From contig NZ_CP152049.1 of assembly GCF_038630985.1 (NCBI RefSeq), forward strand, positions 2,809,501-2,873,500: a stretch of DNA of 64,000 nucleotides, given 5' to 3'. Of this stretch, positions 8,674 through 17,591 are shown piece after piece. Every line of letters begins with the position of its first letter. Within the stretch, counting starts at the first letter, position 1. Position numbers and translations under genes: made by a program. Origin of the DNA: Paenibacillus sp. FSL H8-0548 (lineage in GTDB: Bacteria; Bacillota; Bacilli; Paenibacillales; Paenibacillaceae). The notes beneath the pieces are model-generated. The model was not told the DNA's origin. It ran no database searches and saw only the letters and a program-made list of their open reading frames with translations.

Positions 8674-10296
8674 ATGAAGAGCCATGAGCTTCCGCGCATC
8701 CAAAATCCTATTTTACGCGGTTTTAACCCGGACCCGTCTATCCTGAGAGTCGGCGATGACTATTACGTTGCGACCTCGACCTTTCAATGGTTTCCGGGCG
8801 TTCAAATCCACCATTCCCGCGATTTGATCCATTGGCAGCTCATTACGCGCCCACTGGATCGCTTAAGCCAGCTGAACATGCTGGGCAATCCGGATTCCGG
8901 CGGTGTTTGGGCACCGTGCCTTACTTTTCATGAAGGCTTGTTTTATCTGGTCTACACTGATGTGAAAAGCCATGCGGGTGCTTATAAGGATACACATAAT
9001 TATGTAGTTACTGCTCCCGATATTATGGGCCCTTGGTCCGATCCGGTTTATTTGAACAGCAGCGGCTTTGATCCTTCGCTGTTTCATGACGATGGCGGCA
9101 AGAAATGGCTTGTCAATATGCAGTGGGATTACCGGAAGGATCGAGATCCTTTCAATGGCATTTATTTGCAGGAATATTCAGAGGAAAAGCAGCAGCTGAT
9201 CGGGCCTTCCTATCTGATCTACAAAGGCTCTGAGCTGGGGCTGACGGAAGGACCTCATTTATATAAGAAGGACGGCTATTATTATCTGATGGTTGCCGAA
9301 GGCGGGACCAGCTATGAGCATGCTGTGACGCTGGCTCGTTCAAGCACGCTCTTCGGCCCTTATGAAACGGACCCTTTGGGTCCGATGCTTACTGCTAACC
9401 ATAAACCGGAATTGAAGCTGCAAAAGGCTGGACATGCCAGCCTGGTGCATACGACAAGCGACGAGTGGTACATCGTTCATTTATGTGGACGGCCGCTTGC
9501 AACGGAGGATAAACGCTGCAACTTAGGCAGAGAAACTTCGATACAGCGCTGCGAATGGTCGGAGGAAGGCTGGCTGCGCCTCTCAGGAGGGGGGAATGCT
9601 CCGCTCGATGACGTACAAGCGCCTGCGCTGCCGTGGCATCCCTTCCCAGCATCTAAGGAAATAGACAATTTCGAAGCTGGCGTGCTGGATATCCAGTGGC
9701 AATCGCTTCGCCAGCCCATACGCGAAGACTGGCTGTCCATAACAGAGCGGCCGGGCTATCTGCGGCTGAGGGGCATGGAGTCTCCTAATTCCCGTTTCCG
9801 GCACAGCTTGGCTGCTCGGCGCCAGCAAGCCTTCCGATGTGAAGCAGAGACTGCGGCTGAGTTTGAGCCGAACAGCTATCAGCAGATGGCTGGGCTAATC
9901 TATTATTATAATTCTCAAAACTATTATTATCTGCGAATTGGATATGACGAGTCGGTAGGCACCAATCTTGCAATTCTCTCAAACGATCATGGCGTTTATA
10001 ACGAACATACAGATACGCATATCCCTATTCCGGCCGGAGCGCGCGTTTACTTGCGGTTGACGCTTCATGATACTGAGCTTCAATTCTATTATTCTTTGGA
10101 TGGAAGCGACTGGAAAACAATAGGCCCCACGCTGGATGCCAGTAAAATATCGGATGAATACGCGACTCATTTGGTCGACGGTTATTTTACCGACTGGGGC
10201 TTCACAGGCGCCTTCATCGGGTTATGCGCTCATGATTTATCCGGAGGCCGCAAGGCTGCCGATTTCAATTACTTTCGTTATGTGGAGAAGGAGTGA
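8674..10296 (+). CDS. Glycoside hydrolase family 43 (beta-xylosidase/arabinosidase-like)
   Basis: A 540-residue enzyme with an N-terminal five-bladed propeller and a C-terminal beta-sandwich, the layout of the beta-xylosidase branch of GH43. The catalytic base is D20 in GFNPDPSIL, the pKa-modulating residue is D133 in SGFDPSLFHD, and the acid is E192 in LTEGPHLY. There is no signal peptide, so it acts on imported oligosaccharides in the cytoplasm. The start at 8674 follows AAGGAAG by 8 bases. It is the first gene of a long catabolic run. Alpha-L-arabinofuranosidase or beta-xylosidase activity cannot be separated by eye. Confidence 0.92.
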   Translation: MKSHELPRIQNPILRGFNPDPSILRVGDDYYVATSTFQWFPGVQIHHSRDLIHWQLITRPLDRLSQLNMLGNPDSGGVWAPCLTFHEGLFYLVYTDVKSHAGAYKDTHNYVVTAPDIMGPWSDPVYLNSSGFDPSLFHDDGGKKWLVNMQWDYRKDRDPFNGIYLQEYSEEKQQLIGPSYLIYKGSELGLTEGPHLYKKDGYYYLMVAEGGTSYEHAVTLARSSTLFGPYETDPLGPMLTANHKPELKLQKAGHASLVHTTSDEWYIVHLCGRPLATEDKRCNLGRETSIQRCEWSEEGWLRLSGGGNAPLDDVQAPALPWHPFPASKEIDNFEAGVLDIQWQSLRQPIREDWLSITERPGYLRLRGMESPNSRFRHSLAARRQQAFRCEAETAAEFEPNSYQQMAGLIYYYNSQNYYYLRIGYDESVGTNLAILSNDHGVYNEHTDTHIPIPAGARVYLRLTLHDTELQFYYSLDGSDWKTIGPTLDASKISDEYATHLVDGYFTDWGFTGAFIGLCAHDLSGGRKAADFNYFRYVEKE

Positions 10297-10302
10297 TGCG
10301 AG

Positions 10303-11079
10303 ATGGAATTTTCTAATGAGTCGTTAAAAGGAAAGCATATCGTATTTCTATGCGGCGAGGATGAATATGAATCGGAAAGAACAATACCCTTGATTGCAGA
10401 GGAAGCTGCAAGGAAGCACGGGGCAACGGTAACCGTGCTTACGTCTTCTATGGGCCCTGCTGATCCTACAAGCATATCTGGACTTGAAGCGCTTCAAGAA
10501 GCAGATTTGGCCGTGTTTTACATTCGGTTCCGTCAATTGCCGGAAGAGCAATTCCGTTATATTCGCGATTATTTGGAAGCGGGTAAACCGGTCATCGGTT
10601 TACGGACGAGCACGCATGCATTCCAGTACCCGGAGGGACATCCACTCGAATGCTGGAATGACGGCTTCGGTATCGACGTACTAGGTGCGCCGTGGATTCG
10701 CCATTTCGGCCATTCTTCAACGACAAGCGTTTCGACTGCATGGGCGGCAGCGGAGCATCCAATTCTGAGGGGCATTCCTACACATTTTGAATGCCGTTCC
10801 TGGCTTTATCAGGTGCTTCCGTATCCGCCGGAAGGTACGATTCCGCTGCTCAACGGGGCGACTGTTAATCCGGAGGATAACGGCTGGTCATATACAAGCG
10901 AGACCCCGCGTGTGCATCCGGTAGCCTGGACGCGGACACATGCTGGCGGTGGGCGAGTATTTACAACGACAATGGGACATCCGGATGATTTTGAGCTGGC
11001 AGCTTTCAGGCGCTTATTGCTTAATGGCGTACATTGGGCAGTTGGATCGGAGCATTTAATAGAAGGAGGAACAGAATGA
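10303..11079 (+). CDS. ThuA-like domain protein
   Basis: A 258-residue protein of the ThuA family (class I glutamine-amidotransferase-like fold). Family features are VIGLRTSTHAF in the middle, a FECRSWLYQVLP segment and the C-terminal GRVFTTTMGHPDDF. ThuA proteins work with Gfo/Idh/MocA dehydrogenases in the 3-keto route for trehalose and sucrose in rhizobia; this is known for the family and not shown here. Its stop codon overlaps the start of the downstream alcohol dehydrogenase (ATGA). The cysteine of true amidotransferases is not evident at the expected place. Confidence 0.85.
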   Translation: MEFSNESLKGKHIVFLCGEDEYESERTIPLIAEEAARKHGATVTVLTSSMGPADPTSISGLEALQEADLAVFYIRFRQLPEEQFRYIRDYLEAGKPVIGLRTSTHAFQYPEGHPLECWNDGFGIDVLGAPWIRHFGHSSTTSVSTAWAAAEHPILRGIPTHFECRSWLYQVLPYPPEGTIPLLNGATVNPEDNGWSYTSETPRVHPVAWTRTHAGGGRVFTTTMGHPDDFELAAFRRLLLNGVHWAVGSEHLIEGGTE

Positions 11080-12071
11080 TGAAACTTGCAGCGATTACAG
11101 GCGAGAAGAAAGCCGAATTAATAGAACGGGAAAAGCCTGAATTGAAAGCAGGCTGGGCGCTTGTCAAAGTACATGCCGCGCCGATGTGTGCGGAGTATAA
11201 AAGTTTTGTCCAGGGTGACCATTCGGAATGCCTTGGCCATGAAGCGGCCGGCGAGGTAGTTGAAGCAGCGCCGGGCAGCAAGGTAAAGGTCGGTGACCGC
11301 GTAGTTGTCATGCCGCAATATCCTTGCGGGGAATGCGAAATGTGCATTGCAGGCGACTTCATCTATTGCGAGCACAATCAGAATCATTACGAGCCAACCA
11401 TGACGCAGTATTTGTCGAAGCCATCTTGGCTGCTTGCCAAAATTCCGGACGGTGTTTCCTACGAGAAAGCATCGCTAGCCTGCTGCGGTCTTGGGCCGTC
11501 ACACGGTGCTTTCTCCACGATGGGTGTTAATGCTTTCTCGACTGTGCTCATTACAGGGCTTGGACCCGTCGGCCTTGGCGCAATCGTCAATGCGAAGTTC
11601 CGGGGCGCAGCAGTTATCGCGGTCGAAATGAATCCATATCGGGTAGAGCTTGCCAAGCAAATGGGGGTAGATCATATTATTGATCCCCGCGATAAAGATG
11701 CTGTTAGTCAAATTAAGGCTTTGACCGGCGGCAAAGGTCCGGACTACGGGCTTGATTGTTCTGGAGTCGTATCGGCACATCGGCTGCAAATTGATTCGGT
11801 CAAACGGAAGGGGAAAGTAGCTTTCGTTGGAGAATGCTTCTCCGAGACGCCGATCAAGGTGAGTGACGATCTGCTTCGCAAAGGCATTCATCTCATTGGC
11901 TCATGGCATTACAACTTGAATGAGTTTCCGTACTTGATGAAAGTAATCGAGCAATCGCCGCTCGCTGACCTGTTGATTACGCATACGTTTCCGATGAGCC
12001 GAATTCAAGAAGCGTTCGAAGTGTCTGCGTCACAGCAAAGCGGCAAGATTATATTGAAACCATGGGAGTGA
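11076..12071 (+). CDS. Zinc-dependent alcohol/polyol dehydrogenase (MDR family)
   Basis: A 331-residue medium-chain dehydrogenase. The catalytic-zinc region reads GHEAAGEVVE with an upstream Cys in PMCAEYKSF. A structural zinc site is present (CGECEMCIAGDFIYC, four cysteines). The NAD fold has GLGPVGLGAI. The AAGGAGG at 11063 serves the ATG at 11076 or the adjacent one at 11079. It probably oxidises a hydroxyl of the sugar or cyclitol handled by this operon, with NAD(P)+ as acceptor; the substrate is not predictable. Translationally coupled to thuA-like. Confidence 0.9.
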   Translation: MMKLAAITGEKKAELIEREKPELKAGWALVKVHAAPMCAEYKSFVQGDHSECLGHEAAGEVVEAAPGSKVKVGDRVVVMPQYPCGECEMCIAGDFIYCEHNQNHYEPTMTQYLSKPSWLLAKIPDGVSYEKASLACCGLGPSHGAFSTMGVNAFSTVLITGLGPVGLGAIVNAKFRGAAVIAVEMNPYRVELAKQMGVDHIIDPRDKDAVSQIKALTGGKGPDYGLDCSGVVSAHRLQIDSVKRKGKVAFVGECFSETPIKVSDDLLRKGIHLIGSWHYNLNEFPYLMKVIEQSPLADLLITHTFPMSRIQEAFEVSASQQSGKIILKPWE

Positions 12072-12078
12072 TTCGGTC

Positions 12079-12924
12079 ATGAAGGTAGGAATGAATTTGC
12101 TGCTTTGGACGGATCAGCCAGACCCCTCCAAGCATCTGAATTTGCTGTCGTCTATTAAGAATTGGGGCTTCGACGGTGTAGAGCTAGCGGTAGATAATAT
12201 GGACGCTGAGGATGCGAGTGCATTCGGTAAGATTTTGAAGGAGCTTGGGCTAGGAAGCACTGGAATCGCAGCGCTTGATGCGGCTTCTGCAGATCCTGCC
12301 AGCAGTGACGCCAGGCTGAGGCAGAATGCTCTTGATGTATTGAAGCGTGCCATTATAAATACGCAATTAATTGGCGCAGAAGTATTATGCGGCCCTTTGT
12401 TCCAAGGGCTTGGCCGCTTCAGTGGGCAAGGCCCGCAGCCGGAGGAATGGGGTTATGCGGTCGAGACGCTGCGCGCTGCGGGCGAGTTTGCCGCGAAGCT
12501 GGGGATTAAGCTTGCCCTCGAGCCAATCAATCGCTTCGAAATGTACCTTGTCAATACGCTGGAGGATGGCGTTCGATTCGTCGAAGAAATCGGACTTCCG
12601 AACGTCGGTCTGCTCGCAGACACCCATCACGGCAATATCGAAGAGCTTAACGTACCGGAGGCTTGGCGGAGAGCAGCAAAGCATATTGTCCATGTTCATA
12701 TTTCGGAAAATAATCGGGGAGTTCCGGGCAGCGGCCATGCCGTGCCTAAAGAGATATTCGATGTGCTGAAGGAAGTTGACTACGAAGGCTGGCTAACGAT
12801 CGAAGCATTCGGACAGCAGGTTCCCGGATTGATATCCAGGCTGCATCTGTGGCGTGATTACTCGGAGCATCCAGATGATGCGGCACGTCTAGGCGTTCAA
12901 TATATACGGAGTTGCTTGGTTTAA
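12079..12924 (+). CDS. Sugar epimerase, D-tagatose 3-epimerase-like TIM barrel
   Basis: A 281-residue AP-endonuclease-2-type TIM barrel. The four metal ligands are E148 (LEPINRFE), D181 (LADTHHG), H207 (VHVHISEN) and E242 (TIEAFG). They keep the spacing I recall for Pseudomonas cichorii D-tagatose 3-epimerase (152/185/211/246), a constant shift of four. It therefore likely moves the configuration at C3 of a free ketose. It is the first of four such barrels in this operon. Start supported by GGGAGTGAT just upstream. Confidence 0.88.
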   Translation: MKVGMNLLLWTDQPDPSKHLNLLSSIKNWGFDGVELAVDNMDAEDASAFGKILKELGLGSTGIAALDAASADPASSDARLRQNALDVLKRAIINTQLIGAEVLCGPLFQGLGRFSGQGPQPEEWGYAVETLRAAGEFAAKLGIKLALEPINRFEMYLVNTLEDGVRFVEEIGLPNVGLLADTHHGNIEELNVPEAWRRAAKHIVHVHISENNRGVPGSGHAVPKEIFDVLKEVDYEGWLTIEAFGQQVPGLISRLHLWRDYSEHPDDAARLGVQYIRSCLV

Positions 12925-12942
12925 AATGGGAGGAGATAGGCC

Positions 12943-13755
12943 ATGTCTGTGGTACAAACGAATGGAATCGAGCTTTATTATACCGAACGAGGGCAGGGAG
13001 AACCGCTGGTGCTGCTAATGGGCCTCGGTGCAGCCGGCAGCGTGTGGGAAGAGCATGTGCGTGCTTATGAGAAGCATTTCCGCTGCATTCTGATCGATAA
13101 CCGCGGTGCGGGAGAATCCGCTAAGCCGGCAGGGCCCTACACGACGAAAATGATGGCAGCCGATACGATCGGTTTGCTCGATGCGCTTGGCATTGCGCAG
13201 GCACATTTCTCCGGCATTTCAATGGGGAGCGCTATTGCGCAGGAAGCGGCGCTTCTGGCACCTGAGCGAGTACGAAGCCTTACGCTGAACTGCTCTTGGC
13301 TGGCGTGCGGAGCGTATACGAGACGTGTATTTGAGACGCTTGGCAATGCCTATTCGCTAATGGAGGCGGATGATTTCCAGAAACTGCTTCAGCTCATTAT
13401 TTATACGCCTGCCTTTCATGAGCATCATTTGCCTGCATTGGAGGCATCACAGCAGGCGGCTTTGGTTCAGCCTTCTCCCATGCCAATTCAAGCGTTTCTT
13501 GCGCAGTGCGAGGCCTGCATTTCCCATCTAACGACGGGGAGACTCGGGACGATAACAGTGCCGACGCTCATTACAGTAGGGGATAAAGATATATTTACCC
13601 CTCTTTCGTTGTCGCTGGCCATCGCGGAGGAGATTAAGCACGCTGAAATGCATATATTCGAAGGCAGCGGCCATACGCATCATTGGGACCGGCTGGAGGA
13701 TTTCAACCGGATCACGCTGGATTTTTTAATGCGTCATCGTGAAGCTATACAATAA
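12943..13755 (+). CDS. Alpha/beta-fold hydrolase
   Basis: A 270-residue cytoplasmic hydrolase. The nucleophile elbow is GISMGS, the acid is the Asp in GDKDIFTP and the base is the His in GSGHTHHW, so the triad is complete. The oxyanion motif is MGLGAAGSVW. Similar folds act as esterases, lactonases or C-C hydrolases; in this setting a lactonase for an oxidised sugar or an esterase for acylated plant glycosides is plausible. GGGAGGAG precedes the start. Embedded in the operon with small gaps on both sides. Confidence 0.88.
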   Translation: MSVVQTNGIELYYTERGQGEPLVLLMGLGAAGSVWEEHVRAYEKHFRCILIDNRGAGESAKPAGPYTTKMMAADTIGLLDALGIAQAHFSGISMGSAIAQEAALLAPERVRSLTLNCSWLACGAYTRRVFETLGNAYSLMEADDFQKLLQLIIYTPAFHEHHLPALEASQQAALVQPSPMPIQAFLAQCEACISHLTTGRLGTITVPTLITVGDKDIFTPLSLSLAIAEEIKHAEMHIFEGSGHTHHWDRLEDFNRITLDFLMRHREAIQ

Positions 13756-13764
13756 GGAGAGATA

Positions 13765-14664
13765 ATGATGAATCCTAAAATTTCGATCGGTTCCTGGGCG
13801 TTTGCCTTTGGGCCCTTTGCGCAATCCCCGTGGCCTTTCACGCGTATCTTGCAATATGCGCAGCAAGCTGGCTATGACGGAATTGAAATCAATGGCTTTG
13901 CCCCCCACCCGACACCGGAGCTTTATCCAACAGCTTCCAGCCGTCAAGCGCTGCTGGAAGAGATTCAATCCTATGGCCTTGGCATTTCCGGCTATGCTCC
14001 GGATTTCAGCTCGGCACCTCCAGACCGATGTAAGCAAGCCGACTATTTGGAGCTGCTGAGAAGTTACATTACATTTTGCACGGACCTTGGCATCGATACG
14101 ATTCGCGTAGATACGGTCAGTCCTCCCTCAGAGCTGTCACTGGAGCAGTACGAGGATAATTTTGCCCATCTCGCCTTAACATGGCGAGCTTCCGCTGAAC
14201 TTGCAGCGGCCAAAGGCATACGAATCGTTTGGGAGTTCGAGCCTGGCTTCTGGCTGAATAAGCCCTCAGAGGTGAAGCGACTCGTCGAAGCAGTTAACCA
14301 TCCGGCTTTTCAAGTGCTGTTCGATACAAGCCATGCCTATATGAGCGGGGTTGTCGGAGCGCGGCAAACAGGCGAGAAAGAAATTTGTTCCGGTGGTATC
14401 GTGGAGTATGCGCAGCTTCTGCAAGGGCATATCGGACATTTTCATCTCATTGATTCAGACGGGACTTTGCACGATGAAGAAACAAGTACGCACGCTGCTT
14501 TTGGAGCGGGAGAGGTGGATTTCAAAGCGGTACTGAAAGAGCTGAAGCCAGTGGTGTCCGTTATGGAGTGGTGGTGCGTCGACTTCTGCTTTAACGCGGA
14601 GGTGGAGGAATGGGGCCGACAAGCGGTCCCGTTCATTCGCAAAGCCATTAAGGAGGCGGAATAG
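13765..14664 (+). CDS. Sugar phosphate isomerase/epimerase family TIM barrel (2)
   Basis: A 299-residue AP-endonuclease-2-like barrel. Metal-site candidates are the Glu in VWEFEPGF, the Asp in LFDTSHAY, the His in GHFHLIDSDG and the Glu in VMEWWC, so the site looks intact. The N-terminus ISIGSWAFAFGPFA is like proteins near Gfo/Idh/MocA dehydrogenases. The ATG at 13765 or 13768 may be used; AAGGAGA at 13754 favours the second by spacing. The substrate is unknown; an isomerase of a keto-sugar is likely. Confidence 0.85.
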   Translation: MMNPKISIGSWAFAFGPFAQSPWPFTRILQYAQQAGYDGIEINGFAPHPTPELYPTASSRQALLEEIQSYGLGISGYAPDFSSAPPDRCKQADYLELLRSYITFCTDLGIDTIRVDTVSPPSELSLEQYEDNFAHLALTWRASAELAAAKGIRIVWEFEPGFWLNKPSEVKRLVEAVNHPAFQVLFDTSHAYMSGVVGARQTGEKEICSGGIVEYAQLLQGHIGHFHLIDSDGTLHDEETSTHAAFGAGEVDFKAVLKELKPVVSVMEWWCVDFCFNAEVEEWGRQAVPFIRKAIKEAE

Positions 14665-14667
14665 AAA

Positions 14668-15483
14668 ATGACGATTCCATTTGGTTTTCAAACCTACACA
14701 TGGCAAATGTCGTACGAAAAATACCGCGACCAATTGGATCATATTCTTACTACGGTGACCGAGGCCGGGGGTGCCGGTATTGAACCAGAGGTATGTATGC
14801 TTGGGCGGTATACGGATACGCCTCTTGCCCTGCTGGACGAGCTGGATAGGAAAGGGCTGCGTCTCAGCGCGCTTTGCCTTGCTTTGGAGTGGCGTCATGG
14901 CGAGGAGACCGAGGAGGAAAGAGCAGAAGCAGACCGTATTATCCGATACTTGAAGTATTTTCCAGGTACGATATTGACCTTGGTGCAGCTGCCAGGCAAG
15001 GATCGCAGTGATCTCGTGAATAGGCAATCTAACGCGCTGTCCAATATTAACGCTGTTGCGCAGCGTGCCTTCGACCAAGGAATTCCATGCGCTTATCATC
15101 CGAATTCACCAAGCGGCTCGATTTTTCGCGTGGAAGAAGATTACAGCGTACTGCTGAATGGTCTAGATGGCCGGTACTGCGGCTATGCGCCGGATACGGG
15201 ACACATTGCCAAGGGCGGGATGGACGTCGAGGCTATTATTAAGACGTACCGGTCGATGATCAAGCATGTTCACTTTAAGGATATGAATGCTGACGGGTCA
15301 TGGACGGCGCTTGGACAAGGCATTATCGACCATAAAGGAATCGTACGGTTTCTGAACGGAACCGGCTATGACGGCTGGATTATGGTGGAGGAGGAGTCCA
15401 AGGGCGCTGAGTCGGACCCTGATCAAGTAACCCTGCAGAATGGAATTTATATTCGCGAAGCGCTTGCTCCGTTAGGAAGATAA
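14668..15483 (+). CDS. Sugar phosphate isomerase/epimerase family TIM barrel (3), inosose dehydratase-like
   Basis: A 271-residue barrel closest by motif to IolE/MocC-type proteins. The first ligand position holds His in CAYHPNSPSG (as in IolE's YH-H pattern), followed by Asp in APDTGHIAKGG, His in KHVHFKDM and Glu in MVEEES. IolE dehydrates scyllo-inosose; here a related keto-cyclitol or keto-sugar could be the substrate. It begins 3 bases after the previous stop and uses AAGGAGGCGG inside that gene. Its presence supports a cyclitol link to the iol genes at the window's left edge. Confidence 0.83.
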   Translation: MTIPFGFQTYTWQMSYEKYRDQLDHILTTVTEAGGAGIEPEVCMLGRYTDTPLALLDELDRKGLRLSALCLALEWRHGEETEEERAEADRIIRYLKYFPGTILTLVQLPGKDRSDLVNRQSNALSNINAVAQRAFDQGIPCAYHPNSPSGSIFRVEEDYSVLLNGLDGRYCGYAPDTGHIAKGGMDVEAIIKTYRSMIKHVHFKDMNADGSWTALGQGIIDHKGIVRFLNGTGYDGWIMVEEESKGAESDPDQVTLQNGIYIREALAPLGR

Positions 15484-15514
15484 TGACAACAATACAAGAT
15501 AAGGAGAGTGGATT

Positions 15515-16618
15515 ATGAAACAGCGCATCTACATCGTTGGCGCCGGAGCAATTGCCGGTTACCATGCCGAGGCCATTGGCCAATTAGCGGAGTCAGAGCT
15601 TGAGCGGCCATCGCTGTTTGTAACGGACGTGAATCCTTCTGCATTAGTAGAGTTTGTTAAACGATTTCCTTGGGCGGTCCCCTTTGATCAGTTAACTTCG
15701 ATGCTAGGCGAGCCTGCCGAGGAAAATGATGTGGTTATTGTCGCGACACCGCCGCTCACACATGCGGATATCACTTGCCGTGCCCTCCGATCCGGCAGGC
15801 ATGTGTTATGCGAGAAGCCGCTTGCTATGAACAGGGAGGAAGCTGTTCTGATGCTGCAAGCAGCGCAGGAAACTGGGAAAATGCTGGGCTGCTGCAGCTC
15901 GCGGTTTGCGGGCTTGCAAATAACGAATGAGATTAGAGAGATGCTGGAGCAAGGAACACTAGGGGAACTGTACCAAGTACAGTGGGTTCAGCGAAGGAAG
16001 AGAGCACGGACGGGAATCGAGTATCAGCCGACAAGCCGTTGGTTTCTGAACCGCTCGGTTAGCGGAGGCGGCACCTTGATGGATTGGGGACCTTACGACA
16101 TAGCCAGCTTGACGGAAGTGCTCCAGCCGGTCAAAGTCGAGGTCCTTCATGCCTGGATGACAGATCCTGTGACGGATCATCCGCACGCGGCCGAGATATC
16201 GAGCGATGTGGAGCAGCATGTCGGAGCGCTGTTGAGACTTCATTTGGCGGACGGCAGCCTTGTGCCAGTTCATTACGAGCGAGCGGCATGCTGCCATGGT
16301 GAAGAGCGGAGCATAACCGAGATCGAGGGTACGGCAGGAGCGCTCCAATGGGATTGGCTTTGTCTGGACGGGAACGGCGAGCTTACCCATCATTTTGATG
16401 TGAACGGGGAGCCCGCGGAAAATCGAAGCACCGTAACGAACGCGCCTCTGGGCATGATGGATAAACCGATTGTTTATTTCTTGCAAGCGATTTCCGGGCT
16501 TGCTTCACCAGCCATCGTGAACGAGCAGGCGGTGTTCAACTTCAGCATTCTGGCTGCGATCTACGATTGTGCCCGAAGCGGAGAGCGGCAAGCGGTGGTC
16601 AAGGGGGAAATCCGATGA
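15515..16618 (+). CDS. Gfo/Idh/MocA family oxidoreductase
   Basis: A 367-residue NAD(P)-dependent dehydrogenase. The Rossmann motif is VGAGAIAGYH, the hinge signature is CEKPLAM, and the substrate-domain motif is GGGTLMDWGPYDI. In that motif a Tyr stands where inositol dehydrogenases have His, as in the glucose-fructose oxidoreductase/dihydrodiol dehydrogenase branch. It probably oxidises a sugar hydroxyl (often C3) or reduces a keto group. Its stop overlaps the start of the next barrel protein (ATGA), so the two are coupled. AAGGAGAG precedes its start. Confidence 0.92.
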   Translation: MKQRIYIVGAGAIAGYHAEAIGQLAESELERPSLFVTDVNPSALVEFVKRFPWAVPFDQLTSMLGEPAEENDVVIVATPPLTHADITCRALRSGRHVLCEKPLAMNREEAVLMLQAAQETGKMLGCCSSRFAGLQITNEIREMLEQGTLGELYQVQWVQRRKRARTGIEYQPTSRWFLNRSVSGGGTLMDWGPYDIASLTEVLQPVKVEVLHAWMTDPVTDHPHAAEISSDVEQHVGALLRLHLADGSLVPVHYERAACCHGEERSITEIEGTAGALQWDWLCLDGNGELTHHFDVNGEPAENRSTVTNAPLGMMDKPIVYFLQAISGLASPAIVNEQAVFNFSILAAIYDCARSGERQAVVKGEIR

Positions 16619-17445
16619 AAAATGTTTATGCCATGGATACGTTCTTTTATCATAGTCTTGGAAATTACCCGTTTGATGTGCGCTGTGAAATGCTGCAGGA
16701 GCTTGGTTATGAAGCTGTCTACTTAACCTTATGGGACGAGCAGGCATGGAAGGATCTTGACCGGCTTCCTCAGGTGAGAGCTACCTACGGCTTGGAGGTT
16801 GCTGCCGTTTATGCGGTGCTTGATCTTACGTGGTCCAAAGAGCATCCAGAAGCGGCAAAAATGATAACCATGCTGGAGACGTTGCAGGGCTGCAGCCGAG
16901 TAGAGCTTGCCTTGACGATGGGCGACAATAAATATTCGCCTTCGGATCCAGAAGGCGATCATTTGGCGCTAGAATGGTTAACGGATCTGCTCGGGATTGC
17001 AGAGCGGAGAAATATTCAGATCTCGCTGTACCATCATGTTTTTTTCTGGATGGAGCGCTGGGAGGATGCGCTTAGGCTGATCAACAAGCTGAATCATCCT
17101 TTGCTTGGCATGACCTTTAGCTCCTTCCATTGGTATGCCATCGATGGAACGAAGCTGAATGAGGCTCTGTCCGCATGCGTACCTTATCTGCATGCTGTCA
17201 ATGTCTGCGGAAGCCGGAAGCTGCCTCCAGGGGGATTGCCTGCTTCGATTGAATGCATTGACCAGGGGGAGCTTGACATGTTCAGCTTTCTAGCAGCGCT
17301 GAAAAAGCATGGCTATGAAGGAGCGCTTGGTTTCCAAGGCTATGGCATGGGCGGCGACACGTACAGCCATTTAGAACGAAACAAAAAAGCTTTAAGCATA
17401 ATAGAGCAGCGCTTGGCGAAGCATCCAGGCTGGATGCTGGTTTAA
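16615..17445 (+). CDS. TIM-barrel protein of the isomerase/epimerase family, metal site degenerate
   Basis: A 276-residue relative of the AP-endonuclease-2 family. The strand positions that normally hold Glu, Asp, His and Glu read SLYHHVFF, MTFSSFHW, AVNVCGS and LGFQGYG, so the last three ligands appear lost (Ser, Asn/Cys, Gln). It may have a metal-free chemistry or act as a non-catalytic partner subunit of another barrel or of the coupled Gfo/Idh/MocA enzyme. The start at 16615 overlaps the previous stop and follows AAGGGGG; a longer upstream frame is unlikely. A terminator follows. Confidence 0.8.
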   Translation: MKNVYAMDTFFYHSLGNYPFDVRCEMLQELGYEAVYLTLWDEQAWKDLDRLPQVRATYGLEVAAVYAVLDLTWSKEHPEAAKMITMLETLQGCSRVELALTMGDNKYSPSDPEGDHLALEWLTDLLGIAERRNIQISLYHHVFFWMERWEDALRLINKLNHPLLGMTFSSFHWYAIDGTKLNEALSACVPYLHAVNVCGSRKLPPGGLPASIECIDQGELDMFSFLAALKKHGYEGALGFQGYGMGGDTYSHLERNKKALSIIEQRLAKHPGWMLV

Positions 17446-17498
17446 GCTATTAATCACATCAAGCGGTAAAGGGATTATCGCTCTGAACGCTAGGAGGA

Positions 17499-17530
17499 GC
17501 CGGGCTTTAAGTTAGAGCCGGCTTTTCTTT
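17499..17530 (+). terminator. Terminator of the long catabolic operon
   Basis: GCCGG at 17499 pairs with CCGGC at 17518, extended by CT/AG with a bulge, and is followed by TTTTCTTT. It ends the run of genes that began at the GH43 gene. Confidence 0.6.
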
Positions 17531-17591
17531 GGTTTTTCAACCAGCAGAAAGGGCAGCTGCTGCGGACATGAAGAAGAAAAGAGGAAATGAC

